DNA of 64,000 nucleotides from Vibrio sp. SCSIO 43135 (GCF_023716665.1 NZ_CP071859.1:2728001-2792000), one strand, 5' to 3'. Shown: positions 18,391 to 33,246, numbered from the stretch's first letter. The notes: a model not told the origin generated them from the letters alone. Numbers and translations: made by a program.

Positions 18391-19941
18391 ATGAACGATC
18401 AGGTGATTATATTCGACACCACTCTACGTGATGGCGAACAAGCGTTGTCAGCAAGTTTGACAGTTAAGGAAAAACTGCAAATTGCCTATGCGCTCGAGCG
18501 TCTAGGTGTTGATGTCATTGAAGCGGGCTTCCCTGTGTCTTCACCAGGTGATTTTGAATCGGTAAGAGCCATTGCTCAGAATATTAAAAACAGCCGTATC
18601 TGTGGCTTATCACGTGCAGTCGCAAAAGATATCGATGCCGCTGCAGAAGCGCTAAAAGTAGCAGAAGCCTTCCGAATCCATACCTTTATTTCCACTTCAA
18701 CTGTTCACGTTCAAGACAAACTTCGCCGCAGCTACGACGACGTAGTAGAAATGGGTGTAAAAGCAGTTAAACATGCGCGCAGGTACACTGATGACGTTGA
18801 GTTTTCTTGTGAAGATGCAGGTCGCACACCTATCGACAACTTATGCCGTATGGTAGAAGCAGCAATCGATGCTGGCGCAAACACCATCAACATTCCAGAC
18901 ACCGTTGGCTACACTGTGCCAAACGAGTTTGGCGGCATTATCCAAACTCTTTTCAATCGAGTACCAAACATCGACAAAGCGATTATCTCCGTTCACTGTC
19001 ACGATGATTTGGGCATGTCTGTTGCTAACTCGATTGCCGCTGTGCAAGCAGGTGCTCGCCAAGTAGAAGGCACCATTAATGGTATTGGTGAACGTGCAGG
19101 TAACTGTTCTTTAGAAGAAATCGCAATGATCATCAAAACTCGTCAAGAGTTGCTTGGTGTTCACACCGGCCTTAAGCACGATGAAATTCATCGCACCAGC
19201 AAATTGGTTAGCCAACTATGTAACATGCCAATCCAAGACAACAAAGCCGTTGTCGGTGCTAATGCATTTAGTCACTCTTCAGGCATCCACCAAGATGGAA
19301 TGCTTAAGAACAAGAATACCTACGAAATCATGACTCCAGAGTCTATTGGCCTTAAGAACAAAGCACTTAACCTAACCAGCCGTAGTGGCCGAGCAGCGGT
19401 TAAGAGCCATATGGATGCGATGGGCTACAACGAAGGTGATGAATACAATCTAGATGCGTTGTACGAAGATTTCTTGAAACTAGCCGACCGTAAAGGCCAA
19501 GTCTTCGATTATGACTTAGAAGCATTGATGCACTTCTCTAACCTACGTGAAGAAGATGACTTCTATAAACTGAACTACCTAAGTGTTCAGTCTGGCAGTG
19601 TCATGGCAACCACCAGTATTAAGATGCAATGTGGTGATGAAGAAACTAGCGAAGCTGCTGTAGGCAATGGACCGGTAGATGCTCTTTACCAATGTATCTA
19701 TCGAGTAACAGGATATGATATTGTTCTTGATAAGTTTGATTTGACCGCAAAAGGCGAAGGTGAAGATGGCTTAGGCCAAGCCGATATTATCGCCAACTAC
19801 AAAGGCCGCAAGTACCACGGCACTGGCGTATCAACTGACATCGTTGAAGCCTCTGGCCAAGCACTATTGCACGTGATTAACAGCATTCACCGTGCAAACA
19901 AAATAGAAGAAATCAAACAGCGTAAAATCGAAGCCGTTTAA
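18391..19941 (+). CDS. leuA: 2-isopropylmalate synthase
   Basis: Condenses acetyl-CoA with 2-oxoisovalerate, the committed step of leucine synthesis. The 516 residues include the TIM-barrel catalytic domain starting [18 protein letters not shown] (metal-binding Asp in the TLRDGEQ motif), [12 protein letters not shown] near residue 200, [14 protein letters not shown] near residue 295, and a C-terminal allosteric domain from about 400 that senses leucine. First gene of leuABCD; preceded by leader and attenuator, with AAAGGAAGC as ribosome site. Confidence 0.97.
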   Translation: MNDQVIIFDTTLRDGEQALSASLTVKEKLQIAYALERLGVDVIEAGFPVSSPGDFESVRAIAQNIKNSRICGLSRAVAKDIDAAAEALKVAEAFRIHTFISTSTVHVQDKLRRSYDDVVEMGVKAVKHARRYTDDVEFSCEDAGRTPIDNLCRMVEAAIDAGANTINIPDTVGYTVPNEFGGIIQTLFNRVPNIDKAIISVHCHDDLGMSVANSIAAVQAGARQVEGTINGIGERAGNCSLEEIAMIIKTRQELLGVHTGLKHDEIHRTSKLVSQLCNMPIQDNKAVVGANAFSHSSGIHQDGMLKNKNTYEIMTPESIGLKNKALNLTSRSGRAAVKSHMDAMGYNEGDEYNLDALYEDFLKLADRKGQVFDYDLEALMHFSNLREEDDFYKLNYLSVQSGSVMATTSIKMQCGDEETSEAAVGNGPVDALYQCIYRVTGYDIVLDKFDLTAKGEGEDGLGQADIIANYKGRKYHGTGVSTDIVEASGQALLHVINSIHRANKIEEIKQRKIEAV

Positions 19942-19955
19942 TACTCCTGGGCAAT

Positions 19956-19988
19956 AGCCAAACTCCCAGATGTTCAGGGAATTTGGCT
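19956..19988 (+). other. Intercistronic hairpin leuA-leuB
   Basis: AGCCAAACTCCC pairs with GGGAATTTGGCT, 11 of 12 pairs, with a 9-base loop. No T run follows, so it is not a classical terminator; mRNA stability or processing is possible. Confidence 0.6.
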
Positions 19989-20020
19989 CTAACCGAGAGA
20001 GTCAAAAAATATAAACATAA

Positions 20021-21121
<1,101 letters not shown>

Positions 21122-21149
21122 TAAACAGTTAAATTCATAATTATTATTC

Positions 21150-21174
21150 GCTCCTGATTGCCGTTATCAGGAGC
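21150..21174 (+). other. Intercistronic hairpin leuB-leuC
   Basis: GCTCCTGAT pairs perfectly with ATCAGGAGC over 9 pairs with a 7-base loop, ending 19 bases before the leuC start. No T run follows. Confidence 0.65.
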
Positions 21175-21193
21175 TACGCACAGGATTGTGATG

Positions 21194-22591
21194 ATGGGCA
21201 AAACATTATACGAAAAAGTCTACGACGCACACGTTGCCGTGGCTGCAGAGGGTGAAAACCCAATTTTATACATCGACCGCCATTTGGTTCACGAAGTAAC
21301 GTCTCCACAAGCGTTTGATGGCTTACGTGAAAAGGGTCGTAAGGTTCGTCAAGTTGGTAAGACATTTGCTACCATGGACCACAACGTTTCTACGCAAACT
21401 AAAGATATTAATGCTTCCGGTGAGATGGCTCGTATCCAGATGGAAACGCTATCCAAGAACTGTGAAGAGTTTGGTGTCACCCTTTACGACATCAACCACA
21501 AATACCAAGGTATCGTGCACGTCATGGGCCCTGAATTAGGTATTACTCTACCGGGTATGACGATTGTTTGTGGTGACTCCCATACAGCGACGCACGGTGC
21601 ATTCGGTTCGCTAGCATTCGGTATTGGTACTTCTGAAGTTGAGCACGTGTTAGCAACTCAAACGCTAAAACAAGCTCGCGCGAAGACGATGAAGATCGAA
21701 GTGAAAGGCAAAGTTGCACCAGGCATCACAGCGAAAGATATCGTACTAGCCATCATCGGTGAAACAACGGCAGCCGGCGGTACTGGCTACGTTGTTGAGT
21801 TTTGTGGTGAAGCGATTACTGATCTTACGATGGAAGGTCGTATGACAGTATGTAATATGGCTATTGAATTAGGTGCCAAAGCAGGACTTATCGCGCCAGA
21901 CGAAACTACATTCGAATACATTAAAGGTCGTAAGTTCGCGCCAGTTGGTGAAGATTTAGAAGCAGCAATTGAATACTGGTCATCTCTAAAAACTGACGAC
22001 GACGCAGAATTCGATGCAGTGGTAACGCTTAACGCAGCAGACATCAAACCACAGGTTACTTGGGGTACCAATCCGGGTCAGGTTATTGCAGTAGATGAAG
22101 CAATCCCAGCTCCAGAAAGCTTTTCAGATCCAGTAGAAAAAGCCTCTGCTGAAAAAGCGCTGGCTTACATGGGGCTAGAAGCGGGCAAAGCGCTGTCAGA
22201 CTACAAAGTCGATAAAGTGTTTGTTGGTTCTTGTACTAACTCTCGTATCGAAGATATGCGCGCCGCTGCTGCAGTTGCGAAAGGTCGCAAAGTCGCTGAT
22301 AACGTGCAAGCGCTTATCGTACCTGGCTCTGAGCAAGTAAAAGCTCAAGCGGAAGCGGAAGGTTTGGATGTAATTTTCAAAGACGCAGGCTTTGAGTGGC
22401 GCCTACCGGGCTGTTCTATGTGTCTAGCGATGAACAATGACCGCCTAGGTCCACACGAGCGTTGTGCTTCTACCTCAAACCGTAACTTTGAAGGTCGCCA
22501 AGGCCGTGATGGTCGTACCCACCTAGTAAGCCCTGCAATGGCAGCGGCGGCAGCGATTGCTGGTCATTTTGTTGATATTCGTGAGTTATAA
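21194..22591 (+). CDS. leuC: 3-isopropylmalate dehydratase large subunit
   Basis: Aconitase-family [4Fe-4S] subunit that isomerises 2- to 3-isopropylmalate together with LeuD. The start [16 protein letters not shown] gives 465 residues; two ATG codons stand in tandem and the second is better spaced from AGGA. Seen: [14 protein letters not shown] near residue 130, and the cluster Cys residues in [13 protein letters not shown] (about 344) and [11 protein letters not shown] (about 404-411). The gene is 11 bases ahead of leuD. Confidence 0.97.
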   Translation: MGKTLYEKVYDAHVAVAAEGENPILYIDRHLVHEVTSPQAFDGLREKGRKVRQVGKTFATMDHNVSTQTKDINASGEMARIQMETLSKNCEEFGVTLYDINHKYQGIVHVMGPELGITLPGMTIVCGDSHTATHGAFGSLAFGIGTSEVEHVLATQTLKQARAKTMKIEVKGKVAPGITAKDIVLAIIGETTAAGGTGYVVEFCGEAITDLTMEGRMTVCNMAIELGAKAGLIAPDETTFEYIKGRKFAPVGEDLEAAIEYWSSLKTDDDAEFDAVVTLNAADIKPQVTWGTNPGQVIAVDEAIPAPESFSDPVEKASAEKALAYMGLEAGKALSDYKVDKVFVGSCTNSRIEDMRAAAAVAKGRKVADNVQALIVPGSEQVKAQAEAEGLDVIFKDAGFEWRLPGCSMCLAMNNDRLGPHERCASTSNRNFEGRQGRDGRTHLVSPAMAAAAAIAGHFVDIREL

Positions 22592-22602
22592 GGAGAATAG
22601 TC

Positions 22603-23205
22603 ATGTCAGGTTTTAAACAACACACAGGCTTGGTTGTTCCTCTAGATGCAGCGAACGTCGATACCGATGCAATCATCCCTAAGCAGTTCCTTCAAAAGGT
22701 TTCTCGCCTAGGTTTTGGTAAGCACCTATTCCACGATTGGCGTTTTCTAGATGACGCAGGTGAGCAGCCAAATCCAGAGTTTGTAATGAATGCTCCTCGT
22801 TACCAAGGCGCTTCGATTTTACTTGCTCGAGAAAACTTTGGCTGTGGTTCATCACGTGAACACGCACCATGGGCGTTAGCGGATTACGGCATCAAGGCAA
22901 TGATCGCTCCAAGCTTTGCGGACATTTTCTACGGCAACTCAATTAACAATCAGATGGTTCCAGTTCGTCTAACTGAACAAGAAGTGGATGAAATCTTCCA
23001 ATTCGTAGACGCTAACGAAGGTGCTGAAGTCGAGGTAGACCTAGAAGCAAACCTAGTTCGAGCAAATGGCAAAGAGTACTCATTTGAAATCGATGAGTTC
23101 CGCCGTCACTGCTTGTTGAATGGCTTAGATAACATAGGCCTAACGCTTCAACATGAAGACAAAATTGCAGCATATGAAGAAAGCATTCCTGCTTTCCTCA
23201 AATAG
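22603..23205 (+). CDS. leuD: 3-isopropylmalate dehydratase small subunit
   Basis: Swivel-domain partner of LeuC, 200 residues, matching E. coli LeuD. The N-terminal [20 protein letters not shown] and the central [15 protein letters not shown], the substrate-binding loop, are intact. The ATG follows TAAGGAGAATAG. It is the last gene of the operon and is followed at once by an intrinsic terminator. Confidence 0.97.
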   Translation: MSGFKQHTGLVVPLDAANVDTDAIIPKQFLQKVSRLGFGKHLFHDWRFLDDAGEQPNPEFVMNAPRYQGASILLARENFGCGSSREHAPWALADYGIKAMIAPSFADIFYGNSINNQMVPVRLTEQEVDEIFQFVDANEGAEVEVDLEANLVRANGKEYSFEIDEFRRHCLLNGLDNIGLTLQHEDKIAAYEESIPAFLK

Positions 23206-23230
23206 ACTCATATCTAGTTTGATAGAGTTC

Positions 23231-23260
23231 AAAAGGGTTGGCATATGCCAACCCTTTTTA
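23231..23260 (+). terminator. leuABCD terminator
   Basis: AAAAGGGTTGGCAT pairs with ATGCCAACCCTTTT, a fully self-complementary stem followed by T residues, 25 bases after leuD. Confidence 0.9.
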
Positions 23261-23326
23261 TTTTGAAATGAAACTCCTCAAGGCACGGTCTTAAGTTTTA
23301 GATTCACGCTTACTAATTAGGTCACT

Positions 23327-24109
23327 ATGAAGATTCTATTTACTCTAATATTCACTCTGCTTTCTTTTAGCACCTACGCAGCACCGAAATCTGAGCTATG
23401 GCCTTATTGGAATACCAGTAATGAGAGCAACACAGTTCAAGTTAACCACCAAGCTTGGCAAGCATTACTTGATACATATTTAGTCGTTGACGGTGAAAAC
23501 ACCTTATTCAAATACTCTTCAGTCACTCTTGAAGATAAACAAAAACTAAATGCCTACCTAACTAACCTATCAAAACTGAACCCAAGAGAGTTTAGTCGAG
23601 CAGAACAGTATGCCTATTGGGTCAACTTGTATAATGCTATTACGGTCCAGCTCATCCTCGATGCTTATCCAGTCAAGTCAATCACTAAGCTAGGAGGCTT
23701 TTTTAGCTTTGGGCCTTGGGGGGATGAAGTGATCAGCATCAATGGTAAAGCCTTAACCCTAAATGATATCGAACATCGCATTCTTCGCCCTATTTGGAAC
23801 GACCCACGCACTCACTACGCAGTGAATTGTGCTAGCCTTGGCTGTCCCAACCTACAACCTAATGCATTTACTGTCGACAATACAGAACAACAGCTCGAAA
23901 GCGCCGCATTTACCTTTATTAACAGTGATAAAGGCGTGTTGGTAGATAATGGCAAAATCCAACTATCATCTATCTATGAGTGGTTTGCAGAAGACTTTGG
24001 AAATCGACAACAACTTACTGAGCATTTAGCCCATTACCGCCCTGACCTGGTGACGCTAAGCGGAAGGTTTCACTATGAATACAATTGGGATTTAAATGAC
24101 AAGAAGTAG
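23327..24109 (+). CDS. DUF547 family exported protein
   Basis: A 260-residue secreted protein. Residues 1-18 (MKILFTLIFTLLSFSTYA) are a signal peptide. The DUF547 core follows: the segment YWVNLYNAITVQLILDAYPV near residue 103 and NCASLGCPNL near residue 167, with its conserved Cys pair. Function of the family is not established; the Cys-x-x-x-x-Cys arrangement recalls thiol chemistry but this is only a suggestion. It stands alone between the leu terminator and the rRNA operon. Confidence 0.8.
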   Translation: MKILFTLIFTLLSFSTYAAPKSELWPYWNTSNESNTVQVNHQAWQALLDTYLVVDGENTLFKYSSVTLEDKQKLNAYLTNLSKLNPREFSRAEQYAYWVNLYNAITVQLILDAYPVKSITKLGGFFSFGPWGDEVISINGKALTLNDIEHRILRPIWNDPRTHYAVNCASLGCPNLQPNAFTVDNTEQQLESAAFTFINSDKGVLVDNGKIQLSSIYEWFAEDFGNRQQLTEHLAHYRPDLVTLSGRFHYEYNWDLNDKK

Positions 24110-24227
24110 ACCCGAAGCTATCAGTGCATATTTTCATGCTTACGGTTGATATGAATAACTATCGATACCTCAACTCCTCATCGAAGCATTTGGCGTACTA
24201 GGTCATTGGATTTGTAGGTACAGAAAC

Positions 24228-24260
24228 GAAAAACGCCCTGACTTGATTAGTCAGGGCGTT
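24228..24260 (-). terminator. Terminator of the rRNA operon
   Basis: On the minus strand AACGCCCTGA...TCAGGGCGTT is followed by five T, 9 bases after the distal 5S gene. Confidence 0.88.
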
Positions 24261-24268
24261 GCAAATAT

Positions 24269-24388
24269 AAGCCTGGCGATGTCCTACTCTCACATGGGGA
24301 AGCCCCACACTACCATCGGCGCTATTGCGTTTCACTTCTGAGTTCGGCATGGAATCAGGTGGGTCCACAATGCTATTGTCGCCAAGCA
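24269..24388 (-). rRNA. rrf: 5S rRNA, distal copy
   Basis: A 120-base 5S gene, with the universal CCGAACTCAGAAGTGAAACG segment intact. It differs from the proximal copy at RNA positions 12 (A for C), 18 (A for G) and 36 (U for C). It follows tRNA-Thr by 13 bases, at the end of the operon. Confidence 0.95.
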
Positions 24389-24401
24389 AAAACTGTATAA
24401 G

Positions 24402-24477
24402 TGGTGCTAGTACCCAGATTTGAACTGGGGACCTCACCCTTACCAAGGGTGCGCTCTACCAACTGAGCTATACCAGC
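24402..24477 (-). tRNA. tRNA-Thr (anticodon GGU)
   Basis: 76 bases with an encoded CCA end. GCTGGTA pairs with TACTAGC with one G-T-type mismatch region, the D-loop AGCTCAGTTGGTAGAGC is standard, the anticodon loop reads CTTGGTAAG, and the T-arm holds GGTTCAAATC-type bases (AGTTCAAATCT). The same tRNA sits between two 5S genes in E. coli rrnD. Confidence 0.96.
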
Positions 24478-24501
24478 ACACTAAATCTTTATGCTTGGAC
24501 T

Positions 24502-24528
24502 AAAAAAGCCCGCTTTTTCAAACGGGCT
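24502..24528 (-). terminator. Terminator-like hairpin inside the rRNA operon
   Basis: On the minus strand AGCCCG, a loop of about ten bases, CGGGCT and then TTTTT. It lies between the proximal 5S and tRNA-Thr. Confidence 0.6.
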
Positions 24529-24574
24529 CTTTTAATCTATGTCTTCACCTTTCAAAAGGTAAAAACTAAATTTA

Positions 24575-24694
24575 AAGCCTGGCGATGTCCTACTCTCACA
24601 TGGGGAAGCCCCACACTACCATCGGCGCTATTGCGTTTCACTTCTGAGTTCGGCATGGGATCAGGTGGGTCCACAACGCTATGGTCGCCAAGCA
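24575..24694 (-). rRNA. rrf: 5S rRNA, proximal copy
   Basis: 120 bases, starting TGCTTGGCGACCATAGCGTT and ending in CATCGCCAGGCTT, the standard Vibrio-type 5S. It lies 83 bases after 23S rRNA. Confidence 0.97.
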
Positions 24695-24751
24695 AATTCT
24701 TTAATTCGGAAAGCTGTTTCGTTCTACACTACATTCAATGTTCTTATCTGA

Positions 24752-24777
24752 GTCCATCAAAACCCCTTGGGTGTTGT

Positions 24778-24782
<5 letters not shown>
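24752..24782 (-). other. 23S processing stem, 3' side
   Basis: The sequence around the 23S 3' end (…ACCATACAACACCCAAGGGG on the minus strand) is complementary, with one small bulge, to that just before the 23S 5' end at 27661-27687. Such stems are cut by RNase III. Confidence 0.7.
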
Positions 24783-27660
<2,878 letters not shown>

Positions 27661-27665
<5 letters not shown>

Positions 27666-27687
27666 ATACAACCCGAAGGGGTCTTTA
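27661..27687 (-). other. 23S processing stem, 5' side
   Basis: Minus-strand AAGACCCCTTCGGGTTGTAT and the following GGTTAAG pair with the 3' side arm at 24752-24782. Confidence 0.7.
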
Positions 27688-27892
27688 CGTATGGCAAACA
27701 ACCAAGGTGTGTCTCTCATTATTTGAATGAGCGAGAGACATTCGATTTTGCCGGACTCAAATATGAATAACTCGAAAGTTATTCCCAAGAACACTTGAAT
27801 GTGTGTTGGTACCTACATCTCTAAGAGACATAGGATTTGAGAACTTTTATTTGAATAACATCAATCAAATGTTATTCGTCAGCTTTCCAAAT

Positions 27893-27904
27893 TGTTAAAG
27901 AGCT
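27893..27904 (-). promoter_or_regulatory. boxA antitermination site in the 16S-23S spacer
   Basis: Minus strand AGCTCTTTAACA, close to the consensus TGCTCTTTAACA bound by NusB-S10, upstream of 23S. Confidence 0.75.
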
Positions 27905-27956
27905 AGATTCATTTAAGAACCATTTTTAAAAACACTATCGCTAATGCGCTTAAAGA

Positions 27957-28032
27957 TGGTGGAGCTAAGCAGGATCGAACTGCTGACCTCCTGCGTGCAA
28001 GGCAGGCGCTCTCCCAGCTGAGCTATAGCCCC
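27957..28032 (-). tRNA. tRNA-Ala (anticodon UGC)
   Basis: 76 bases with encoded CCA. The anticodon loop is CTTGCACG with anticodon TGC; acceptor GGGGCTA pairs with TAGCTCC. Standard spacer tRNA of the 16S-23S region, downstream of tRNA-Ile. Confidence 0.97.
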
Positions 28033-28075
28033 ATCAAGGTGTCGATACTATCAGCCAATCCCCTGGGAGGAAGAT

Positions 28076-28152
28076 TGGTGGGTCTGAGTGGACTTGAACC
28101 ACCGACCTCTCGCTTATCAGGCGAACGCTCTAACCACCTGAGCTACAGACCC
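28076..28152 (-). tRNA. tRNA-Ile (anticodon GAU)
   Basis: 77 bases with encoded CCA. GGGTCTG pairs with CAGACCC, and the anticodon loop CTGATAAG gives GAT. It is the first tRNA after 16S. Confidence 0.97.
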
Positions 28153-28175
28153 AGTATCGTCTCTTAAACTTTTTT

Positions 28176-28207
28176 AAACCATATCAATCTGTGTGAACAC
28201 TCATCGC
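28176..28207 (-). other. 16S processing stem, 3' side
   Basis: The common core ATCAATCTGTGTG on the plus strand here is the reverse complement of the core at 29915-29942 (CACACAGATTGAT), so the regions flanking 16S pair. RNase III processing is the known role. Confidence 0.7.
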
Positions 28208-28220
28208 AATAATCATCGTA

Positions 28221-29773
<1,553 letters not shown>

Positions 29774-29914
29774 AAGATTTTGTCGGCTCAATGAATACTG
29801 AACATTACATAAAGTAATGTTTGAATTGACTGTGCTGAATCCGAAGATTCAATGGTCACTTCGTTTCATTGAAACCTAATTTGAAACCGAAGTTTCTAAT
29901 TGGATTATCATCAA

Positions 29915-29942
29915 CGAGTGCCCACACAGATTGATAGGTTTA
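29915..29942 (-). other. 16S processing stem, 5' side
   Basis: Leader arm that pairs with 28176-28207 over about 13 uninterrupted pairs plus flanks. Confidence 0.7.
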
Positions 29943-29945
29943 AAT

Positions 29946-29957
29946 TTTTAAAGAGCG
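29946..29957 (-). promoter_or_regulatory. boxA in the rRNA leader
   Basis: Minus strand CGCTCTTTAAAA, near the boxA consensus, downstream of both promoters and upstream of 16S. Confidence 0.7.
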
Positions 29958-29997
29958 TTTCTTCTTTGTGACTTAAGTCACTTCGGAAGAGGCGGTC

Positions 29998-30025
29998 ATT
30001 CTAGCGAGATAATCTTCAGTGTCAA
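29998..30025 (-). promoter_or_regulatory. rRNA operon promoter P2
   Basis: Minus strand TTGACA, a 16-base spacer and TAGAAT, followed by a GC-rich discriminator (GACCGCCTC). Confidence 0.82.
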
Positions 30026-30115
30026 ACACTTTTTGATATTTATTTTCTCACCAACATTCCGTCTTAACTGTTCACTGCTGAAGCCTTGTGGCATCTGCCG
30101 TGTCAGTGGGAGCGC

Positions 30116-30143
30116 ATTATAGAGAGTCAGTTTCTTCTGGCAA
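30116..30143 (-). promoter_or_regulatory. rRNA operon promoter P1
   Basis: Minus strand TTGCCA, a 16-base spacer and TATAAT, then GCGCTCCC, the kind of discriminator that gives stringent control. A and T tracts upstream could act as an UP element. Confidence 0.85.
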
Positions 30144-30163
30144 GTAAAAAAACGCACTTTTTC

Positions 30164-30201
30164 AATAAAAAAAGCCCGAATGGCGACAAATCCATCAGGG
30201 C
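30164..30201 (-). terminator. Terminator of the HD-GYP gene
   Basis: Minus strand GCCCTGATGG and CCATTCGGGC pair with two mismatches, then seven T. It insulates the rRNA promoters from transcription of the gene upstream. Confidence 0.8.
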
Positions 30202-30263
30202 GATTTTTATCTATACGTTAACTACCGAAAAGGAACATGTTTTCCACAATTACCTGTGGGTAA

Positions 30264-31520
30264 CTAATCATCACTGTCGAAGAAATAGGAAATACGAGAT
30301 CTCGGATTCAAATACTCTCGTACTTTGTCTGGCAATTTATTTGGCAGGATTGCATTAACGATTTTTAGCTCTTTATCAGCTAAGTCGATAATGGGCGCTT
30401 GCGTCCTAGGTACTGATGGGTCGTATATAAGGACGTTTGGAAACAATATGTTCTTGGCATTGACAGAAATCACTAAGCCAACCATCTCATTAGACAACTG
30501 CACAACTGTGCCCGGTGGGTAAACTCCCATGAATTTAATCAGTATGTTGAGATTGTCATTGTCATAAAGGTGTTTGCAATTCTTATACAGATGAGAAAGC
30601 GCTATATAAGGAATTTTCTGTTCTGAGGGGATTGCCGGATGGCACAGGTTATCGAAGGCATTAGCAACAGCGACGACTTTAGCTAAATCATTAATCTTGT
30701 CTTCTTTTAAACCATTAGGGTAACCAGAGCCATCGTTGAGCTCATGATGTTGTTCTATTACGAGTTTTGCTGCGTCAGGAAAGCTCTCCATATTATTCGC
30801 TAGATCTAACCCATATTTCGTATGCAGCTTTAAGTAGTTCTTCTCCGGATCAGTGAGCGGTGTTTGCTTCCTTACAATAGCAGCAGGGACTTTTATCTTG
30901 CCCATATCATGGAACAACGCTGCAAAAGCAATATCCTTTATCTTCTGCGCTTCATAATCTTTAGCCTTAGCTATCATCATCGCAATAACGGACACGTTCA
31001 ACGAATGAAAGTAGATGTCTTCGAATTCACTTTTACCGTTCATCAAATGCAGTGTTACGCTATTGTCACCTAGTAACTTATCGACGATATCATCAATCAG
31101 AGCAGCTGCTTCATCGACGGCTTTCTCAGGACGATTACGAATCTTGTTCATTACCGCACGCATACGCGCTAACGAACGCTCAAATTCTTTTTCACATTGA
31201 ATGACTCGACGACGATAAGCGCTTAGTTCCTCAATTCGCCTTTGTTTCTCGTCCCACATTTTCTGAGCTTCGATATCGATCACCACTTCTTCTTCCGACT
31301 CTGAAGTGCCTTTATCATGATCTGGAGGCAATGGTTGGGTATCACTCTGGTTTGGATTAATATAGACATGTTTAATCCCCAGGTGTTTGATCAACTGGAT
31401 TTGCTCTTGGTCTTTGACCTTAAAGCTATTAAATAAAAATGGGTGCTCGTTCCACTTTACCGGTAGCCGAATGTGCAGCCCTGGTTGGATACGATCGACG
31501 GTAATTTTGATGCTTGCCAC
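30264..31520 (-). CDS. HD-GYP domain protein, probable cyclic-di-GMP phosphodiesterase
   Basis: A 418-residue cytosolic protein. Residues 1-130 form a DUF3391-like N-terminal domain with a charged linker (EEEVVIDIEAQK) and a helical stretch. The HD-GYP domain covers about 165-330, with the metal site H204-D205-M-G-K208, HHE at about 258-260 and G266-Y267-P268 in DGSGYPNG. These residues fit an active enzyme that cleaves c-di-GMP. It starts with GTG and has only a weak ribosome site, suggesting low expression. It resembles V. cholerae VC2497. No signal-input domain of known type is seen. Confidence 0.9.
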   Translation of the reverse strand: MASIKITVDRIQPGLHIRLPVKWNEHPFLFNSFKVKDQEQIQLIKHLGIKHVYINPNQSDTQPLPPDHDKGTSESEEEVVIDIEAQKMWDEKQRRIEELSAYRRRVIQCEKEFERSLARMRAVMNKIRNRPEKAVDEAAALIDDIVDKLLGDNSVTLHLMNGKSEFEDIYFHSLNVSVIAMMIAKAKDYEAQKIKDIAFAALFHDMGKIKVPAAIVRKQTPLTDPEKNYLKLHTKYGLDLANNMESFPDAAKLVIEQHHELNDGSGYPNGLKEDKINDLAKVVAVANAFDNLCHPAIPSEQKIPYIALSHLYKNCKHLYDNDNLNILIKFMGVYPPGTVVQLSNEMVGLVISVNAKNILFPNVLIYDPSVPRTQAPIIDLADKELKIVNAILPNKLPDKVREYLNPRSRISYFFDSDD

Positions 31521-31641
31521 GTTTTATATACAACACTTTATTTATCGGTGGATTTTATAAGTTTAGATTATCTAAATTATCATTTCATCACTAGCACACG
31601 TTGTTAAAAAGTTGAGTAATATCCTCGTAACACTTTGTTAG

Positions 31642-32046
31642 TTAAACTAATTCGCAGTGCAACATCCAGCGCACTCCAAACTGGTCTTCTACTTTACCGA
31701 ATCTAGCGCCCCAGAAAGTATCCGCTAAAGGCATCATCACATGCCCCCCTTCCGAGAGTTTGTCATATAACCTTGCCTGCTCATCCAGATTATCCAGCAC
31801 TATTGATAAAGCAATGTTGTTTCCCCCCAGCTCTTTCGCCACTAAACCATCTGAAAGCATCAGTTTCATTCCGAAAGCTTCAAATTCCGCATGCATGACC
31901 CAATTAGGGTCCGCACCTTCAATAACTTGTGGTGCATCTTTGAATAGTTGCTTGGTCAACACGACACCATTAAAGCTCTTACGATAGAACTCGAGAGCCT
32001 CTTCACAACGGCCGGCAAAAAATAGATATGGGGTCACTTGATACAT
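31642..32046 (-). CDS. VOC-superfamily protein (PhnB/glyoxalase-like)
   Basis: A 134-residue protein with the paired beta-alpha-beta-beta-beta folds of the VOC superfamily. The segments TPYLFFAGRCEEALEFYRKSF and FWGARFGKVEDQFGVRWML (C-terminal) are typical of the PhnB-like branch, formerly called 3-demethylubiquinone-9 3-methyltransferase. Start MYQVTPYLFF follows GGAGATAG; a 15-residue extension has no ribosome site. Substrate unknown. It is a single gene between the HD-GYP gene and the VC0807-type gene. Confidence 0.82.
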   Translation of the reverse strand: MYQVTPYLFFAGRCEEALEFYRKSFNGVVLTKQLFKDAPQVIEGADPNWVMHAEFEAFGMKLMLSDGLVAKELGGNNIALSIVLDNLDEQARLYDKLSEGGHVMMPLADTFWGARFGKVEDQFGVRWMLHCELV

Positions 32047-32213
32047 TGCTATCTCCATAAACAGATTCATAAGATAAAGATAGGCAACCAATTGAAAATT
32101 CGCATGAAAATTTTGAATTTTTTCACTCGATACTTAACGTATTACCGGCTTTAGTGATCGAGTTAGAACTTTGCTTTCGCACTTGAGTAATTGTTTCATT
32201 CAAATCAAAAACA

Positions 32214-32239
32214 AAAAGCCCGACACAATGCCGGGCTTC
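32214..32239 (-). terminator. Terminator of the VC0807-family gene
   Basis: AAGCCCG and CGGGCTT, with T residues on the minus strand, 12 bases beyond the stop. Confidence 0.75.
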
Positions 32240-32250
32240 TGCTATTTAAC

Positions 32251-32946
32251 TTACTTAGTATGGAATATCTGTTCCGTTTCCAACGATGTCATTGCGCGGA
32301 TCTGTCGCCATACGTAATAGAAGATTCCAAACATCATCAGCATGCTTGGAATCGCAATCACTGGGTAGCTATACAATGTTAACTTCCCCAACTCCTCGTT
32401 AAATGCAGCCGTACCCGCAGGGCTCGTCACGATCCATGTTGCAAGGAAGTAGTTCATCACTGACGAAAAGGCAAAGGTACTGGCAAATAGGTAGTTAGAA
32501 GTCATCAAACAACGCTCAAATGCTTGTGACTTACCGTTTTCTTCAAGACGCTGGGTGATTAATGGAAGGTTTAAGACAGTATCGTTTAAAACCATCTTTT
32601 GCATCAAAGGATAACGAGTGAACGTTGAGCCCAACACCGCTAAACCGATAAGACCAGGAATTAATGCTTCTTTTAACGCCAACCAGCGTGTATCAAGCTC
32701 TAGTAAGCCAATCCCCCCCGTCAGTAGAACACTGACAAAACCCAGCGCTGCAATGAAATTAAACTTCTTGTTGCGAATCAAATCCATGCCACCGAACACA
32801 ACAGGGAATGCCAGCGCAACAACAAGCGCCATGACCGTTCCTAAGTGCTCGTCACCACTGAACTTCATTAAAATGAAAGAAGGGATAAAAACGTTGAAAA
32901 GGACTTCAAACAATGGATTCGACTTTTTCGTCTCAGTGCTACTCAT
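32251..32946 (-). CDS. VC0807-family membrane protein
   Basis: A 231-residue protein with six or so hydrophobic segments: LFNVFIPSFILMKF, a stretch around residues 38-55, one near 65-83, one near 155-170 and a long pair around 190-220. It resembles the family named after V. cholerae VC0807, sometimes labelled transporter without experiments. No motif gives a function. AGGAAATT precedes the start. It is monocistronic, flanked by a terminator and by tRNA-Leu upstream. Confidence 0.7.
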   Translation of the reverse strand: MSSTETKKSNPLFEVLFNVFIPSFILMKFSGDEHLGTVMALVVALAFPVVFGGMDLIRNKKFNFIAALGFVSVLLTGGIGLLELDTRWLALKEALIPGLIGLAVLGSTFTRYPLMQKMVLNDTVLNLPLITQRLEENGKSQAFERCLMTSNYLFASTFAFSSVMNYFLATWIVTSPAGTAAFNEELGKLTLYSYPVIAIPSMLMMFGIFYYVWRQIRAMTSLETEQIFHTK

Positions 32947-33246
32947 AATTTCCTAGTGACTTGTCATGCTTTTGGTGTTTTCAAACGTGATTGTTCATCG
33001 CATAACGCCAGATGTAAAGCCCTAACCCTCTAGGCTGTGTAACGACTTGTGAAATAAAATCGTATTTCGCGAGACAAAACAGCGAACTAGACCTCTACCC
33101 TATGTATAGTTTTAATCGCTATAACATTGACTTTCTAGGTAACCAGAATGAATAAGGGAGCGAGCTAATGATGATAAGGAGGCTTTCATAGGCTATCACG
33201 CCCTTTGGGCACTGCACCCTACGAATATACACTGCCTAAAACGACG
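32947..33246. other. Intergenic region, nothing recognised
   Basis: About 300 bases between the VC0807-type gene and tRNA-Leu. Only very short open frames occur and no RNA family was recognised. No copy of the tRNA 3' end is seen, so there is no sign of integration here. Confidence 0.4.

Noticed and set aside
24402..24694. Tandem 5S genes as an assembly duplication
   Set aside because: The copies differ at three bases, have different flanks, and the same arrangement is known in E. coli rrnD.
32947..33246. Possible small ORFs near 33150 (ATGAATAAGG and ATGATGATAAGG)
   Set aside because: Seven codons or fewer before a stop; no sign of leader function or nearby terminator controlled by them.
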